Shown here in pieces: positions 43,329 through 51,148 of a DNA stretch of 64,000 bases. Every line of letters begins with the position of its first letter. Positions within the stretch are counted from its first letter, which is position 1. Under the pieces are notes generated by a model. That model made no database searches, was not told the DNA's origin, and was given only the letters and a program-made list of their open reading frames with translations. The DNA comes from Arthrobacter roseus. Lineage in GTDB: Bacteria > Actinomycetota > Actinomycetes > Actinomycetales > Micrococcaceae. The stretch spans positions 1,364,001-1,428,000 of the forward strand of contig NZ_JAFBCU010000001.1 in NCBI RefSeq assembly GCF_016907875.1, in the 5' to 3' direction. The translations under genes were made by a program, and so were the position numbers.

Positions 43329-44824
43329 TGGTGTTCGGGCACGTGGAGGCGTGCCAGAATCCGTTCGATTCCTGAGGGTTTGCGGTGTGCCGTCAGCCGG
43401 GACGCAAGGACCATGGCGGTGAAGGCCGCTGGTACTGTCCAAGCCGCTGGATACTGCAGCAGCATCGGCGGAGGTCCGTTCAAGAGGGCCGATGTCAGGA
43501 TCGCACCTCCACACAAAACCGTACCCACGCCCATGCCGACGACTGCGCCTATATCGGTCAGGCCACGCCACCAGATTCCGAGCAGCAGCATGGGGCACAG
43601 CGTTGATGCCGTGAAAGCGAAGACGAGACCCACACTACCGGCCAGTGCTAGGGAGTCGGTTGCCACCGCCACTATGAGCGGAACTACTGCAGATAACAGT
43701 GCCGCCCGGCGGAAGCCGTTGACACTGCCTCCGAAGAAGTCCTGACTCAGCACTCCGGCAACTGACACAACCAGCCCCGATGTGGTGGAGAGGAAGGCAG
43801 CGAAAGCGCCTGCGACCACCAGCGCTGACAACGCGTCCGAGGCTGCGCCGTCGAAGATCCGTCCGGGGAGGAGCAGTACGGTCGCGTCGGCATTCGAGCC
43901 AGAGGCCAGGTCTTCGGCGAAGGTCCTTCCCACAACTCCATAGAGCGTGGGAAATACATAGAATGCTGATAATAGGCCCAGCACGATCAGCGTTGTGCGC
44001 CGTGCTGAAGCGCCGTCGGGATTTGTGTAAAAGCGAACAAGGACATGCGGAAGCCCGAGTGTTCCGAGCAGTAACGCGAGTGCCAGGGAAATGTTCCTGT
44101 ACCAGTTTCCGTTGTCTCCGTTGGTCAGAAACGCTGCGCCGTCTCCTGCCCAATCCTGTCCGGTGGATCCTAACCGCAGCATAATAAAGACCAGAGGAAC
44201 CGCTATGGCGGTCAGTTTGAGCCAGTATTGGAAAGCCTGGACGAAGGTGATGGACCTCATCCCACCGGCCATGGTCGTGACGACGACGACGGTGACCACC
44301 ACGACGGCTCCCACCCAGCCCGGTAGCCCGGTGGCCACGGTAATGGTCAGTGAGGCGCCGTGAAGTTGTGGAACGATGTAGAGCCAGCCGACGGCGATGA
44401 CCAGGAAACTCGTGACTGTTCTGGCCAGATTAGATTTCAGCCTAGTCTCAGCGAAGTCCGGGATAGTGTATGCCCCTGACCGGCGCATCGGTGCCGCGAC
44501 GAACAGGAGCAGCATCAGATAGCCGGCGGTGTAACCGACCGGGAACCACAGGGCGTCGGCGCCGGAGACAAGGATCAGCCCGGCAACGCCAAGGAAGCTC
44601 GCTGCAGAAAGGTATTCCCCGCCGATTGCCGAGGCATTCCACCATGGTCGGACAGAACGCGAGGCCACGTAAAAGTCTGATGTAGTGCGAGAGAATCTGA
44701 GGCCGTAGATACCAATCAGGAGTGTTGCCGCCGAAACGGCAATAAGCGCCGTGTAGCCGGCTATCGGATTCACCTGGCGTCCGGCATCAGGATTTGTCAG
44801 TGAGTTGGCGGTACCGGGTTTCAT
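43325..44824 (-). CDS. Sodium:solute symporter (acetate/monocarboxylate type)
   Basis: SSS-family permease of 499 residues with about 13 hydrophobic segments. Family blocks: DFYVASRSVRPWWNASAIGG, EYLSAASFLGVAG, GGMRSITFVQAFQYWLKL and LGLPHVLVRFYTNPDGASAR, all close to ActP/MctC-type monocarboxylate carriers. It is last in a four-gene run (sensor kinase, response regulator, small membrane partner, symporter). The start at 44824 overlaps the partner gene by 38 bases; a GTG at 44773 would avoid the overlap. Likely substrates are acetate, pyruvate or propionate. Confidence 0.87.
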   Translation of the reverse strand: MKPGTANSLTNPDAGRQVNPIAGYTALIAVSAATLLIGIYGLRFSRTTSDFYVASRSVRPWWNASAIGGEYLSAASFLGVAGLILVSGADALWFPVGYTAGYLMLLLFVAAPMRRSGAYTIPDFAETRLKSNLARTVTSFLVIAVGWLYIVPQLHGASLTITVATGLPGWVGAVVVVTVVVVTTMAGGMRSITFVQAFQYWLKLTAIAVPLVFIMLRLGSTGQDWAGDGAAFLTNGDNGNWYRNISLALALLLGTLGLPHVLVRFYTNPDGASARRTTLIVLGLLSAFYVFPTLYGVVGRTFAEDLASGSNADATVLLLPGRIFDGAASDALSALVVAGAFAAFLSTTSGLVVSVAGVLSQDFFGGSVNGFRRAALLSAVVPLIVAVATDSLALAGSVGLVFAFTASTLCPMLLLGIWWRGLTDIGAVVGMGVGTVLCGGAILTSALLNGPPPMLLQYPAAWTVPAAFTAMVLASRLTAHRKPSGIERILARLHVPEHH

Positions 44825-45158
44825 TGCGCGAGGCTGCGCGGATGAAGAGCCATGCTGCGGTGATCATGACCGGGTACATCAAGACCCCGAGCAGAAGCCA
44901 GCGCAGGGGAATGCTGAAAATAGTGAGCGCTGCCAGCGCAGGCGACAGCCAGACGAGAACGGGGACGCCGAGGAGCAGGAGAATGAATCCGGAGGCCACG
45001 ACGATGGCGAGCCGGAATTGGGAGCGCATGAGTGAAGAGACGTAGGCGTCACTCTCGCTTGAGACGTCGTCGTCATGGGCGGAGGACGTGTAAGGTGCCT
45101 GAGCGCCGTTGTCATCCTTCGGAGACTGCACCCGGATCCGTCGGGGATTTCCCGTCAT
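44787..45158 (-). CDS. Small membrane protein, DUF485-like symporter partner
   Basis: Protein of 123 residues with two hydrophobic segments (AIVVASGFILLLLGVPVLVWL and LLLGVLMYPVMITAAWLFI) followed by RYRQLTDKS. The size, two-span topology and position directly before an SSS permease match the DUF485-type partners of acetate and monocarboxylate symporters, although sequence match is looser than for the copy at 47212. The ATG at 45158 overlaps the response regulator stop (ATGA), rejecting the longer frame. Confidence 0.75.
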   Translation of the reverse strand: MTGNPRRIRVQSPKDDNGAQAPYTSSAHDDDVSSESDAYVSSLMRSQFRLAIVVASGFILLLLGVPVLVWLSPALAALTIFSIPLRWLLLGVLMYPVMITAAWLFIRAASRNETRYRQLTDKS

Positions 45159-45883
45159 GAGCGCGAGCGGATTCTGGTGGCTTTCAGGACATTGCGGAAG
45201 GCCGGCAGATGGCGCCGGCTCACCGGCAGGAGCGTTCCGCCGACGTCGACACTGGCTCTTCCACCGGAGGTCCTCACACGGTCTACACTTCGCAGCGAGA
45301 CCAGATATGAGCGGTGGATGCGATGGAACCCGGTACTTTCCCACTGTTCAACGAGGTCAGCTAGAGGGACGCGTACCAGATAACTCGTCTCTGCCGTGTG
45401 GAGACGCGCGTAGTCTCCCTGCGCCTGTACGTAGCGGACTTCGTCCCTGCGGATCAGTTTACTCACGCCGCCCTGGTTGACGGTGATGAGTTCCGCGGAG
45501 TCCGGATCGGTCGAAGAGGGATTCGTCAGCTCGCAGATCCGACGGACTGCTTCTGCCAGGCGTTCTGGCCGCACTGGCTTCAGCAGGTAGTCGACGGCGG
45601 CCAGATCATAGGCGGCCAGGGCATGTGCCTCGTCTGCCGTCACGAAGACGACGACGGGTGGCCGCACCATCTCTGACAGGACCCGCGCTATGGCAAGTCC
45701 GGAGACTGCAGGCATGTGAATGTCCAGGAAAACCGCGTCGATGTGCTCGGACTTCAACAGCTCCAGGACCTGTGCGCCGCGGGTAGCCGTGTGCACGGCA
45801 GCAACCTGAGGTTCGAGTGAAAGGAGGTACGCCAGTTCGTCGACAGCAGGCAGCTCATCGTCGGCCACCACCACAGATATCAT
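45155..45883 (-). CDS. LytTR family response regulator
   Basis: Two-component regulator of 242 residues. The receiver domain has the acidic pair VVVADDELPAV, the phosphoacceptor aspartate in DAVFLDIHMPAVSG (about residue 54) and the lysine in DYLLKPVRPERL. The LytTR DNA-binding domain follows at about 135-240: EVRYVQAQGDYARLHT, FHRIHRSYLVSL and LLPVSRRHLPAFRNVL. It lies 16 bases after the kinase gene and is coupled to the downstream transport partner, so it most likely controls the flanking symporters. TACTCT lies seven bases before its ATG. Confidence 0.92.
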   Translation of the reverse strand: MISVVVADDELPAVDELAYLLSLEPQVAAVHTATRGAQVLELLKSEHIDAVFLDIHMPAVSGLAIARVLSEMVRPPVVVFVTADEAHALAAYDLAAVDYLLKPVRPERLAEAVRRICELTNPSSTDPDSAELITVNQGGVSKLIRRDEVRYVQAQGDYARLHTAETSYLVRVPLADLVEQWESTGFHRIHRSYLVSLRSVDRVRTSGGRASVDVGGTLLPVSRRHLPAFRNVLKATRIRSRS

Positions 45884-45899
45884 GCTGACAAGAGTACGC

Positions 45900-47084
45900 T
45901 CATGGACGGTTCTCGGGCTGGAACTTGGGTACGCGCATGACGATGAGCGTCCCTTCGCCGGGAGCAGTTTCGATAATCAAGCCGTTCTCTGAGCCGTAGA
46001 ACCGGCGGAGGCGAAGGTCCACGTTGCGTAGTCCCACATGTCCGCCGCTGTTTCGGCCAGCCAGCATTTCATGGGCATGATCCGGGTCCATGCCCACGCC
46101 GTCGTCCTCGATGATCACTTCGGCATATGCGCCAGCGTCCTGTGCGGTGATGGTGATGTGCCCCGGCCCCTCGCGTACTTCGATGCCGTGCTGAACGGCG
46201 TTCTCGACAAGAGGTTGCAGGCTCAGGAAGGGTATGACCGTGGTCAGGACCTCCGGTCCGATATGCAAGGTCACATTCAACCTGTCGCCAAAGCGTGCTC
46301 GTTCGAGCAGGAGGTAGCTGTCCACGGACTTAAGTTCTTCGGCGATTGTGGTGAAGTCACCGTGGTTACGGAATGAGTAACGGGTGAAGTCCGCGAATTC
46401 CAGGACGAGTTCACGGGCACGGGGAGGATCAGTGTTGATGAACGAGGCAATGGCATTGAGCGAGTTGTAGATGAAGTGTGGGCTGATCTGGGCGCGCAGG
46501 GCTCGCATCTGAGCCTCCATGAGCAACGCGCGTGAGGTGTCCAGTTCTGCGAGGTCTATCTGGCTCGCCATCCATCCTGCCAGTTCGTTGCAGGCTCGGA
46601 TGAGTCCGGCACTTACCGTGCTGCCTCCGGCGCCAACGGATCCCACTATGCCCTTGCCTGTCCGAATGGGTGCAAACACCAACTGGTGGGGAGGCGCATC
46701 GTCGGTTCCGTTACGTTTGGGTATCTTTGTCCTGAAGATCCGGGTCTGACCGGCGCCCATAGCCTTCAACGCCGTGGACAGATAATCTGCGGGCGGTCCG
46801 TCCGCTGCCAGGACCTCGTTCAGGTTGGTGATGACGACGACGTCGGAGTGGAGCATCTCGCGCAGGTGGCGAGCAGCCTTGCGGGCACCGGTCCGGGTGA
46901 GGCCGTTGCGCAGGTGCCGTGAAGCGAGCGCCGCGGTGTGCAGTGTCCGGTACGTGGCCAGGTCCGCGTCGGTCCCGAGGTCTCGATGGGAGCGCGAAAG
47001 ATAGAACCCCACGGCGGCTACGGCGGCCAGGCAACAAATGACGACGCCGGAACTGATGATGATTTCGAACGTGTCCTCTGACAT
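45900..47084 (-). CDS. LytS/YehU-type sensor histidine kinase
   Basis: Membrane kinase of 394 residues. One N-terminal transmembrane segment (IIISSGVVICCLAAVAAVGFY) is followed by a GAF-like cytosolic region (VVVITNLNEVLA, then LVFAPIRTGKGIVGSVGAGG). The His-kinase block carries the phosphoacceptor in LRAQISPHFIYNSLNAIASF. The ATPase domain shows LSLQPLVENAVQHG, IEDDGVGMDP and GGHVGLRNVDLRLR. E. coli relatives of this family (BtsS, YpdA) sense pyruvate, which suits the adjoining symporters. TAGAGT lies six bases before the ATG. Confidence 0.92.
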   Translation of the reverse strand: MSEDTFEIIISSGVVICCLAAVAAVGFYLSRSHRDLGTDADLATYRTLHTAALASRHLRNGLTRTGARKAARHLREMLHSDVVVITNLNEVLAADGPPADYLSTALKAMGAGQTRIFRTKIPKRNGTDDAPPHQLVFAPIRTGKGIVGSVGAGGSTVSAGLIRACNELAGWMASQIDLAELDTSRALLMEAQMRALRAQISPHFIYNSLNAIASFINTDPPRARELVLEFADFTRYSFRNHGDFTTIAEELKSVDSYLLLERARFGDRLNVTLHIGPEVLTTVIPFLSLQPLVENAVQHGIEVREGPGHITITAQDAGAYAEVIIEDDGVGMDPDHAHEMLAGRNSGGHVGLRNVDLRLRRFYGSENGLIIETAPGEGTLIVMRVPKFQPENRP

Positions 47085-47090
47085 TTTCTT

Positions 47091-47096
47091 ACTCTA
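47091..47096 (-). promoter_or_regulatory. Candidate -10 box of a leaderless promoter (sensor kinase)
   Basis: TAGAGT on the minus strand, six bases (AAGAAA), then the ATG of the kinase gene. This TANNNT box predicts a leaderless transcript for the four-gene operon. Confidence 0.55.
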
Positions 47097-47178
47097 GCGG
47101 TGCCGGTCACCGCAGATTCTGCACCGTTGGGCGATGGCGGCTCTAGAAGGGATCCCAGGAACCCTCCCGTTCGTGCAG

Positions 47179-47194
47179 AGTGATCTCTATCACA
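47179..47194. promoter_or_regulatory. CRP/GlxR-like operator upstream of the DUF485-symporter operon
   Basis: AGTGA-TCTCTA-TCACA matches the TGTGA-N6-TCACA consensus of CRP-family regulators at nine of ten half-site bases. It lies just upstream of the ribosome-binding site of the DUF485 gene and in the shared gap with the kinase operon. Position close to the start suggests repression of the rightward operon. Confidence 0.55.
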
Positions 47195-47211
47195 ACCATC
47201 CAGGAGGATCT

Positions 47212-47562
47212 ATGTCACACCCACCACCAGAGCCGGAAGCCGTGATTTCCACAGACTTCCGCGACGTTCAGGAAGGCCCTGAATTCCGGGAACTGCGTCG
47301 ACGGCACCGCTCCTTTGTGTTTCCGCTCGCCGCAGCATTCCTGCTGTGGTACTTCCTCTACGTCCTGCTCGCCGACTACGCGCACGAATTCATGTCAACG
47401 CCGGTAGTCGGAAACATCAACATCGGTATCGTCCTGGGATTGCTGCAGTTCGTCAGCACCTTCGGAATCACCATGTGGTACGTGAGCTACGCTAACCGTC
47501 GGCTTGATCCAGTTGCTACAAAAATTCGTGAAGAACTTGAATCCGAGGTGGAGGACAAATGA
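47212..47562 (+). CDS. DUF485 domain-containing protein
   Basis: Small membrane protein of 116 residues with the DUF485 pattern. A charged N-terminus (EFRELRRRHRSFVFPLAAAF) leads into a first span (FLLWYFLYVLLADYAHEFMS), then a second span (IGIVLGLLQFVSTFGITMWYV) and SYANRRLDPVATKIREEL. Such proteins are encoded immediately before ActP/MctC symporters and are thought to support their assembly or activity. The ATG at 47212 has CAGGAGG upstream. The stop overlaps the symporter start (ATGA). Confidence 0.9.
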   Translation: MSHPPPEPEAVISTDFRDVQEGPEFRELRRRHRSFVFPLAAAFLLWYFLYVLLADYAHEFMSTPVVGNINIGIVLGLLQFVSTFGITMWYVSYANRRLDPVATKIREELESEVEDK

Positions 47563-49169
47563 CATTTCCGCTGCAAACGGGGGCCACAAACGTTGGCGAA
47601 CCGTGGCTGAATATCACCATCTTTGGGGTCTTCATCGCCATTACGCTCGTGATCGTCCTGCGTGCCAGCCGTAACAACAAAACGGCTGCGGACTACTACG
47701 CGGCGGGCCGATCCTTCACGGGGCCGCAGAACGGCACAGCTATTGCCGGTGACTACCTCTCAGCGGCGTCCTTCCTCGGGATAGTGGGCGCCATCGCGAT
47801 CAACGGCTACGACGGGTTCCTCTACTCCATCGGATTCCTCGTGGCGTGGTTGGTGGCACTGCTGCTGGTGGCCGAAATGATGCGCAACACCGGCAAGTTC
47901 ACCATGGCGGACGTTCTGTCCTTCCGCTTGCGTCAACTTCCCATACGAATCGCAGCGGCCGTCACCACCTTGGCGGTCTGCTTCTTCTACCTCCTCGCGC
48001 AGATGGCCGGCGCCGGAGCGCTCGTCTCCCTGCTCCTGGGCATCGACGACAGACTCGGACAGTCCCTTGTCATCACCATTGTGGGTGGACTCATGATCCT
48101 TTACGTGCTGGTAGGTGGCATGAAGGGCACCACGTGGGTTCAGATCATCAAGGCCTGCCTGCTCATCGCAGGCGCGTTCATCATGACGATCTGGGTGCTG
48201 GCCCTGCACGACTTCAACCTCTCAACGCTGCTCGGAGCCGCTATCGAAACGTCGGGCAACCCGGCAATCATCGAGCCGGGCCTGAAGTATGGGGTTTCGG
48301 AGACGTCCAAGCTCGACTTCATCTCCCTTGCACTGGCCCTCGTGCTCGGAACGGCGGCGCTGCCGCATGTGCTCATGCGTTTCTACACTGTCCCCACGGC
48401 CAAAGAAGCACGCCGCTCAGTCGTCTGGGCCATCTGGCTCATCGGCGCGTTCTACCTGTTCACCCTGGTACTCGGCTACGGTGCCGGTGCGCTGATCGGG
48501 GCCGAGCGCATCCAGGCGGCTCCAGGCGGAGTCAACTCGGCTGCGCCGCTTCTGGCGTTCGAGCTTGGAGGCCCCATCCTTCTCGGCATTATCTCTGCGG
48601 TCGCCTTCGCTACGATCCTCGCGGTAGTTGCCGGTCTCACCATCACGGCCGCGGCATCCTTCGCGCATGACATCTATGCAAATGTCATCCGAAAGGGCCG
48701 CGTCAACCCTGACGGTGAAATCAAGGTGGCTCGCCGCACCGTCGTCGTCATCGGCATTCTCTCGATCGCAGGCGGCATCGGAGCACAGGGGCAGAACGTC
48801 GCATTCCTGGTGGCGCTCGCCTTTGCCGTAGCCGCCAGCGCGAACCTGCCGACCATCCTCTACTCGCTGTTCTGGAAGCGGTTCACTACCCAGGGTGCTG
48901 TCTGGAGTATGTACGGGGGACTGGGCGCGGCAATCGTCCTGATCGCGTTCTCGCCTGTTGTTTCCGGAACGCCGACATCGATGATTCCGGGAACGGACTT
49001 CGCGGTATTCCCACTCAGCAACCCAGGTATTGTCTCGATACCGCTGGCGTTTTTCCTTGGCTGGTTGGGAACCGTGTTGGACAAGCGCAGTGAGGACCCG
49101 GCCAAACAGGCGGAAATGGAAGTCCGGTCCATGACAGGCGTGGGCGCGGAGAAGGCAGTGGAGCACTAA
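47559..49169 (+). CDS. actP: Cation/acetate (monocarboxylate) symporter
   Basis: SSS-family permease of 536 residues. Key blocks: DYYAAGRSFTGPQNGTAIAG, DYLSAASFLGIVGAIAINGY, GGMKGTTWVQIIKACLLIAG and LGTAALPHVLMRFYTVPTAK, together typical of ActP and of corynebacterial MctC, which take up acetate, pyruvate and propionate with sodium or protons. About 13 membrane spans. It is coupled to DUF485 and preceded by a CRP/GlxR-like site. It is a paralogue of the symporter at 43325. Confidence 0.92.
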   Translation: MTFPLQTGATNVGEPWLNITIFGVFIAITLVIVLRASRNNKTAADYYAAGRSFTGPQNGTAIAGDYLSAASFLGIVGAIAINGYDGFLYSIGFLVAWLVALLLVAEMMRNTGKFTMADVLSFRLRQLPIRIAAAVTTLAVCFFYLLAQMAGAGALVSLLLGIDDRLGQSLVITIVGGLMILYVLVGGMKGTTWVQIIKACLLIAGAFIMTIWVLALHDFNLSTLLGAAIETSGNPAIIEPGLKYGVSETSKLDFISLALALVLGTAALPHVLMRFYTVPTAKEARRSVVWAIWLIGAFYLFTLVLGYGAGALIGAERIQAAPGGVNSAAPLLAFELGGPILLGIISAVAFATILAVVAGLTITAAASFAHDIYANVIRKGRVNPDGEIKVARRTVVVIGILSIAGGIGAQGQNVAFLVALAFAVAASANLPTILYSLFWKRFTTQGAVWSMYGGLGAAIVLIAFSPVVSGTPTSMIPGTDFAVFPLSNPGIVSIPLAFFLGWLGTVLDKRSEDPAKQAEMEVRSMTGVGAEKAVEH

Positions 49170-49198
49170 CGGCGCTACTGCTGGAGCACTGTGCTCAT

Positions 49199-49241
49199 GA
49201 AAGGAAGGGAGCGAACCCAGCGGGTCCGCTCCCTTCCTTTC
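49199..49241. terminator. Bidirectional terminator between actP and a convergent gene
   Basis: GAAAGGAAGGGAGCG at 49199-49213 pairs perfectly with 49227-49241. The A/T-rich ends allow it to serve both strands, and both flanking genes end here. Confidence 0.8.
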
Positions 49242-49254
49242 ATGGTGCGTTTAC

Positions 49255-49917
49255 CTAATGATGATGTCCGGGTTCAGGCAGGACGGGCTGAAGGTTCTGC
49301 CCGTGTTCGCTGTGCGGAACGGCGAACTCGCCCGCCGTTGAGGCCGCGAGTCCGGGTGTGGCCACGGCAGCTACCAGTACGGACGCCGCTGCAAGCCCCA
49401 GCAATAGACGGCCTGCCGGTGCGTCAGACCTGCCGACGTCGGCCGATGAAGTGGTCGGACGTCGTTGGAGGTAGCCACGGCAGGCGAGGATGATCAGCCC
49501 GAGGGCAACGGCGCAGAGGGCCGTGATATCCAATGACCGCTCCCCGAGCGGTGCGAACATTGCGCTTTTTAAGGTAGCCCCGAGAGTCACGGTGACCGCC
49601 ACAGGGACAAGGATTTTCGCGAACGTCGGCCACGACCGCCGCGAGGACCGTAGGACCGCGGTGGCCCACAGCGCCAGTGCAACGGCCCAGATCAGGGAGA
49701 ACACAACGACGGACATCCGGAGAGTAGGGATCCCCGACCAAGCCAATAAGGCGGTGCTGCCCACCCCGGCGTAGAGGAGGGCGGCACCATAACCCGCCAG
49801 GCCGCACAGTACCCGGACGACCTCAGGCATGACGGCCACGTGGACGTCATGCCTTGCACTGCCCGATAGATCGGCGTGAAGACGTGGGCTTATGGGTGCG
49901 GCGCTGGCAGTAGTCAT
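49255..49917 (-). CDS. Hypothetical multi-span membrane protein
   Basis: Unrecognised protein of 220 residues. Hydrophobic segments lie at about 29-60 (VRVLCGLAGYGAALLYAGVG), 66-92, 100-120, 130-147 and 170-190. The tail after the last segment is polar and ends in GHHH, which could bind a metal or is chance. It is three bases downstream of the DUF4383 gene, so both are one transcript. The layout suggests a stress- or envelope-related pair, but no function can be assigned. Confidence 0.65.
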   Translation of the reverse strand: MTTASAAPISPRLHADLSGSARHDVHVAVMPEVVRVLCGLAGYGAALLYAGVGSTALLAWSGIPTLRMSVVVFSLIWAVALALWATAVLRSSRRSWPTFAKILVPVAVTVTLGATLKSAMFAPLGERSLDITALCAVALGLIILACRGYLQRRPTTSSADVGRSDAPAGRLLLGLAAASVLVAAVATPGLAASTAGEFAVPHSEHGQNLQPVLPEPGHHH

Positions 49918-49920
49918 CGC

Positions 49921-50334
49921 TTAGACCGCAACCCGATGGGAGGCGGCTACGTTCTTGTCCTGAGAGAGGCCGACGCCGAGGAGTAGGACGGCGCTGGCAA
50001 GGTGAAGGACGTTATCCGCACCGTTCAGGGCAATGATGTTCAGGCTGCTGCCAACCAGGAACAGGCCGAGGACGCCCACCAGCAGGTAAACGCCACCGAT
50101 GGTGGTGTTTACGCCCTTGGATGCCGCGACCGAGGAGAGGCCCGCCAGCAGGAGCGCTGCGCCGATCGCCAAGTGGATGATGTTATGGAGTGGGTTGACC
50201 TCGAAGATGATGAGGTTTCTGCCTTCAGTAGCGAAGAAGCCTATTCCTGAAGTGACGAAGAAACCGGCGATGCCGACCAGAAGGTAGACCGCTCCAAAAA
50301 TGGTGGCTAAGAGTCGGTTGGGTGATGTACGCAT
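49921..50334 (-). CDS. DUF4383 domain-containing membrane protein
   Basis: Protein of 137 residues with four hydrophobic segments: TIFGAVYLLVGIAGFF, NPLHNIIHLAIGAALLLAGL, IGGVYLLVGVLGLFLVG and DNVLHLASAVLLLGVGL. The repeated YLLVGxxG and N-x-L-H-x-x-x-x-x-A blocks are characteristic of DUF4383. It probably forms a small helical bundle through an internal duplication. The role is unknown. GAAAGG lies eight bases before the ATG. Confidence 0.87.
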   Translation of the reverse strand: MRTSPNRLLATIFGAVYLLVGIAGFFVTSGIGFFATEGRNLIIFEVNPLHNIIHLAIGAALLLAGLSSVAASKGVNTTIGGVYLLVGVLGLFLVGSSLNIIALNGADNVLHLASAVLLLGVGLSQDKNVAASHRVAV

Positions 50335-50444
50335 GGCTTGTGCCTTTCTCTACTCCGGCCACCTCGCGATGACCGTCCGTCGATGCTTCCCTGTTGAAGC
50401 TTCTAAGGGTTCTTCGCGGCAACTGCGCTGACGGATGGGTGGGA

Positions 50445-50921
50445 TCAGCGTGAATGTTGGGGGCCGCGTTCTAGCAGGGGGCCTACCCTGTAAGGAACGA
50501 GCTCACGCATGGCCAGGGAAGTGTCGCAACGGACGACGCCGTCACATCCGAGGACCTTCCCGTTGATACGGAAGAGGTCTTCGGCATCGCTGGAGACTAC
50601 TCTGACCATGATGTCCGCCTGTCCGGTCAGTCCGAACGCTTCGATGACCTCAGGAATGGACGCCAGTTCATTGGCGATGGAGGCGAGTTTCTGCTGCTGG
50701 ACGTGCACTTGGATGAAGGCGGTCAGGGGATAGCCCAAGGCTGCCGTACTGATAGTCCTTTCGAACGGTAGAAATACGTTCTTCCGCTCCAGCTGCGCCA
50801 AGCGTGCCTGAACCGTGTTTCTCGACAGCCCAAGCTTCTGAGCCAACGCGACAACGGTTCGGCGCGGGTCTTTTGCCATCGCAATGAGTAGTCTTGTGTC
50901 GGTTACGTCCAGAGGTTGCAT
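50445..50921 (-). CDS. Lrp/AsnC family transcriptional regulator
   Basis: Regulator of 158 residues. The N-terminal helix-turn-helix is LLIAMAKDPRRTVVALAQKL, then GLSRNTVQARLAQLERKNVF. The C-terminal RAM ligand domain begins about residue 65 (TAFIQVHVQQQKLASIANEL, then AFGLTGQADIMVRVVSSDAE). It diverges from the keto-acid dehydrogenase operon over 227 bases, the arrangement of Lrp-type BkdR activators in other bacteria, so it probably responds to branched-chain amino or keto acids. The ATG at 50921 is chosen over one eleven codons upstream. Confidence 0.9.
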   Translation of the reverse strand: MQPLDVTDTRLLIAMAKDPRRTVVALAQKLGLSRNTVQARLAQLERKNVFLPFERTISTAALGYPLTAFIQVHVQQQKLASIANELASIPEVIEAFGLTGQADIMVRVVSSDAEDLFRINGKVLGCDGVVRCDTSLAMRELVPYRVGPLLERGPQHSR

Positions 50922-51005
50922 AGTGCGAAACGCTAGCACGGTGCGATTCGCCACAGTAGGGCATAATGCTCAATGTACGTGCTCCCGGTTGTGCTCATTG
51001 AGCTC

Positions 51006-51021
51006 TGTGAGTATCGTCACA
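51006..51021. promoter_or_regulatory. Perfect CRP/GlxR-type operator upstream of the keto-acid dehydrogenase operon
   Basis: TGTGA-GTATCG-TCACA: both half-sites match the CRP-family consensus exactly. It lies about 128 bases before the E1-alpha start, in the gap shared with the divergent Lrp gene, and suggests cAMP-dependent carbon control of this operon. Confidence 0.7.
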
Positions 51022-51148
51022 ATAATTCGGGGCAATGTTGCCCGGGGTGCTTTCGCTCAGTTCGCACCCCCGGGGCCGCATTTCGCCCGGCCCTGTCGCT
51101 CGGATCAACGGCGACAGCAAGACGAGAATATTAAGGTTGCGTGTATCA

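Noticed and set aside
48417-49166. Long minus-strand open frame inside actP
   Set aside because: Antisense to a clear transporter, strongly charged and without family motifs.
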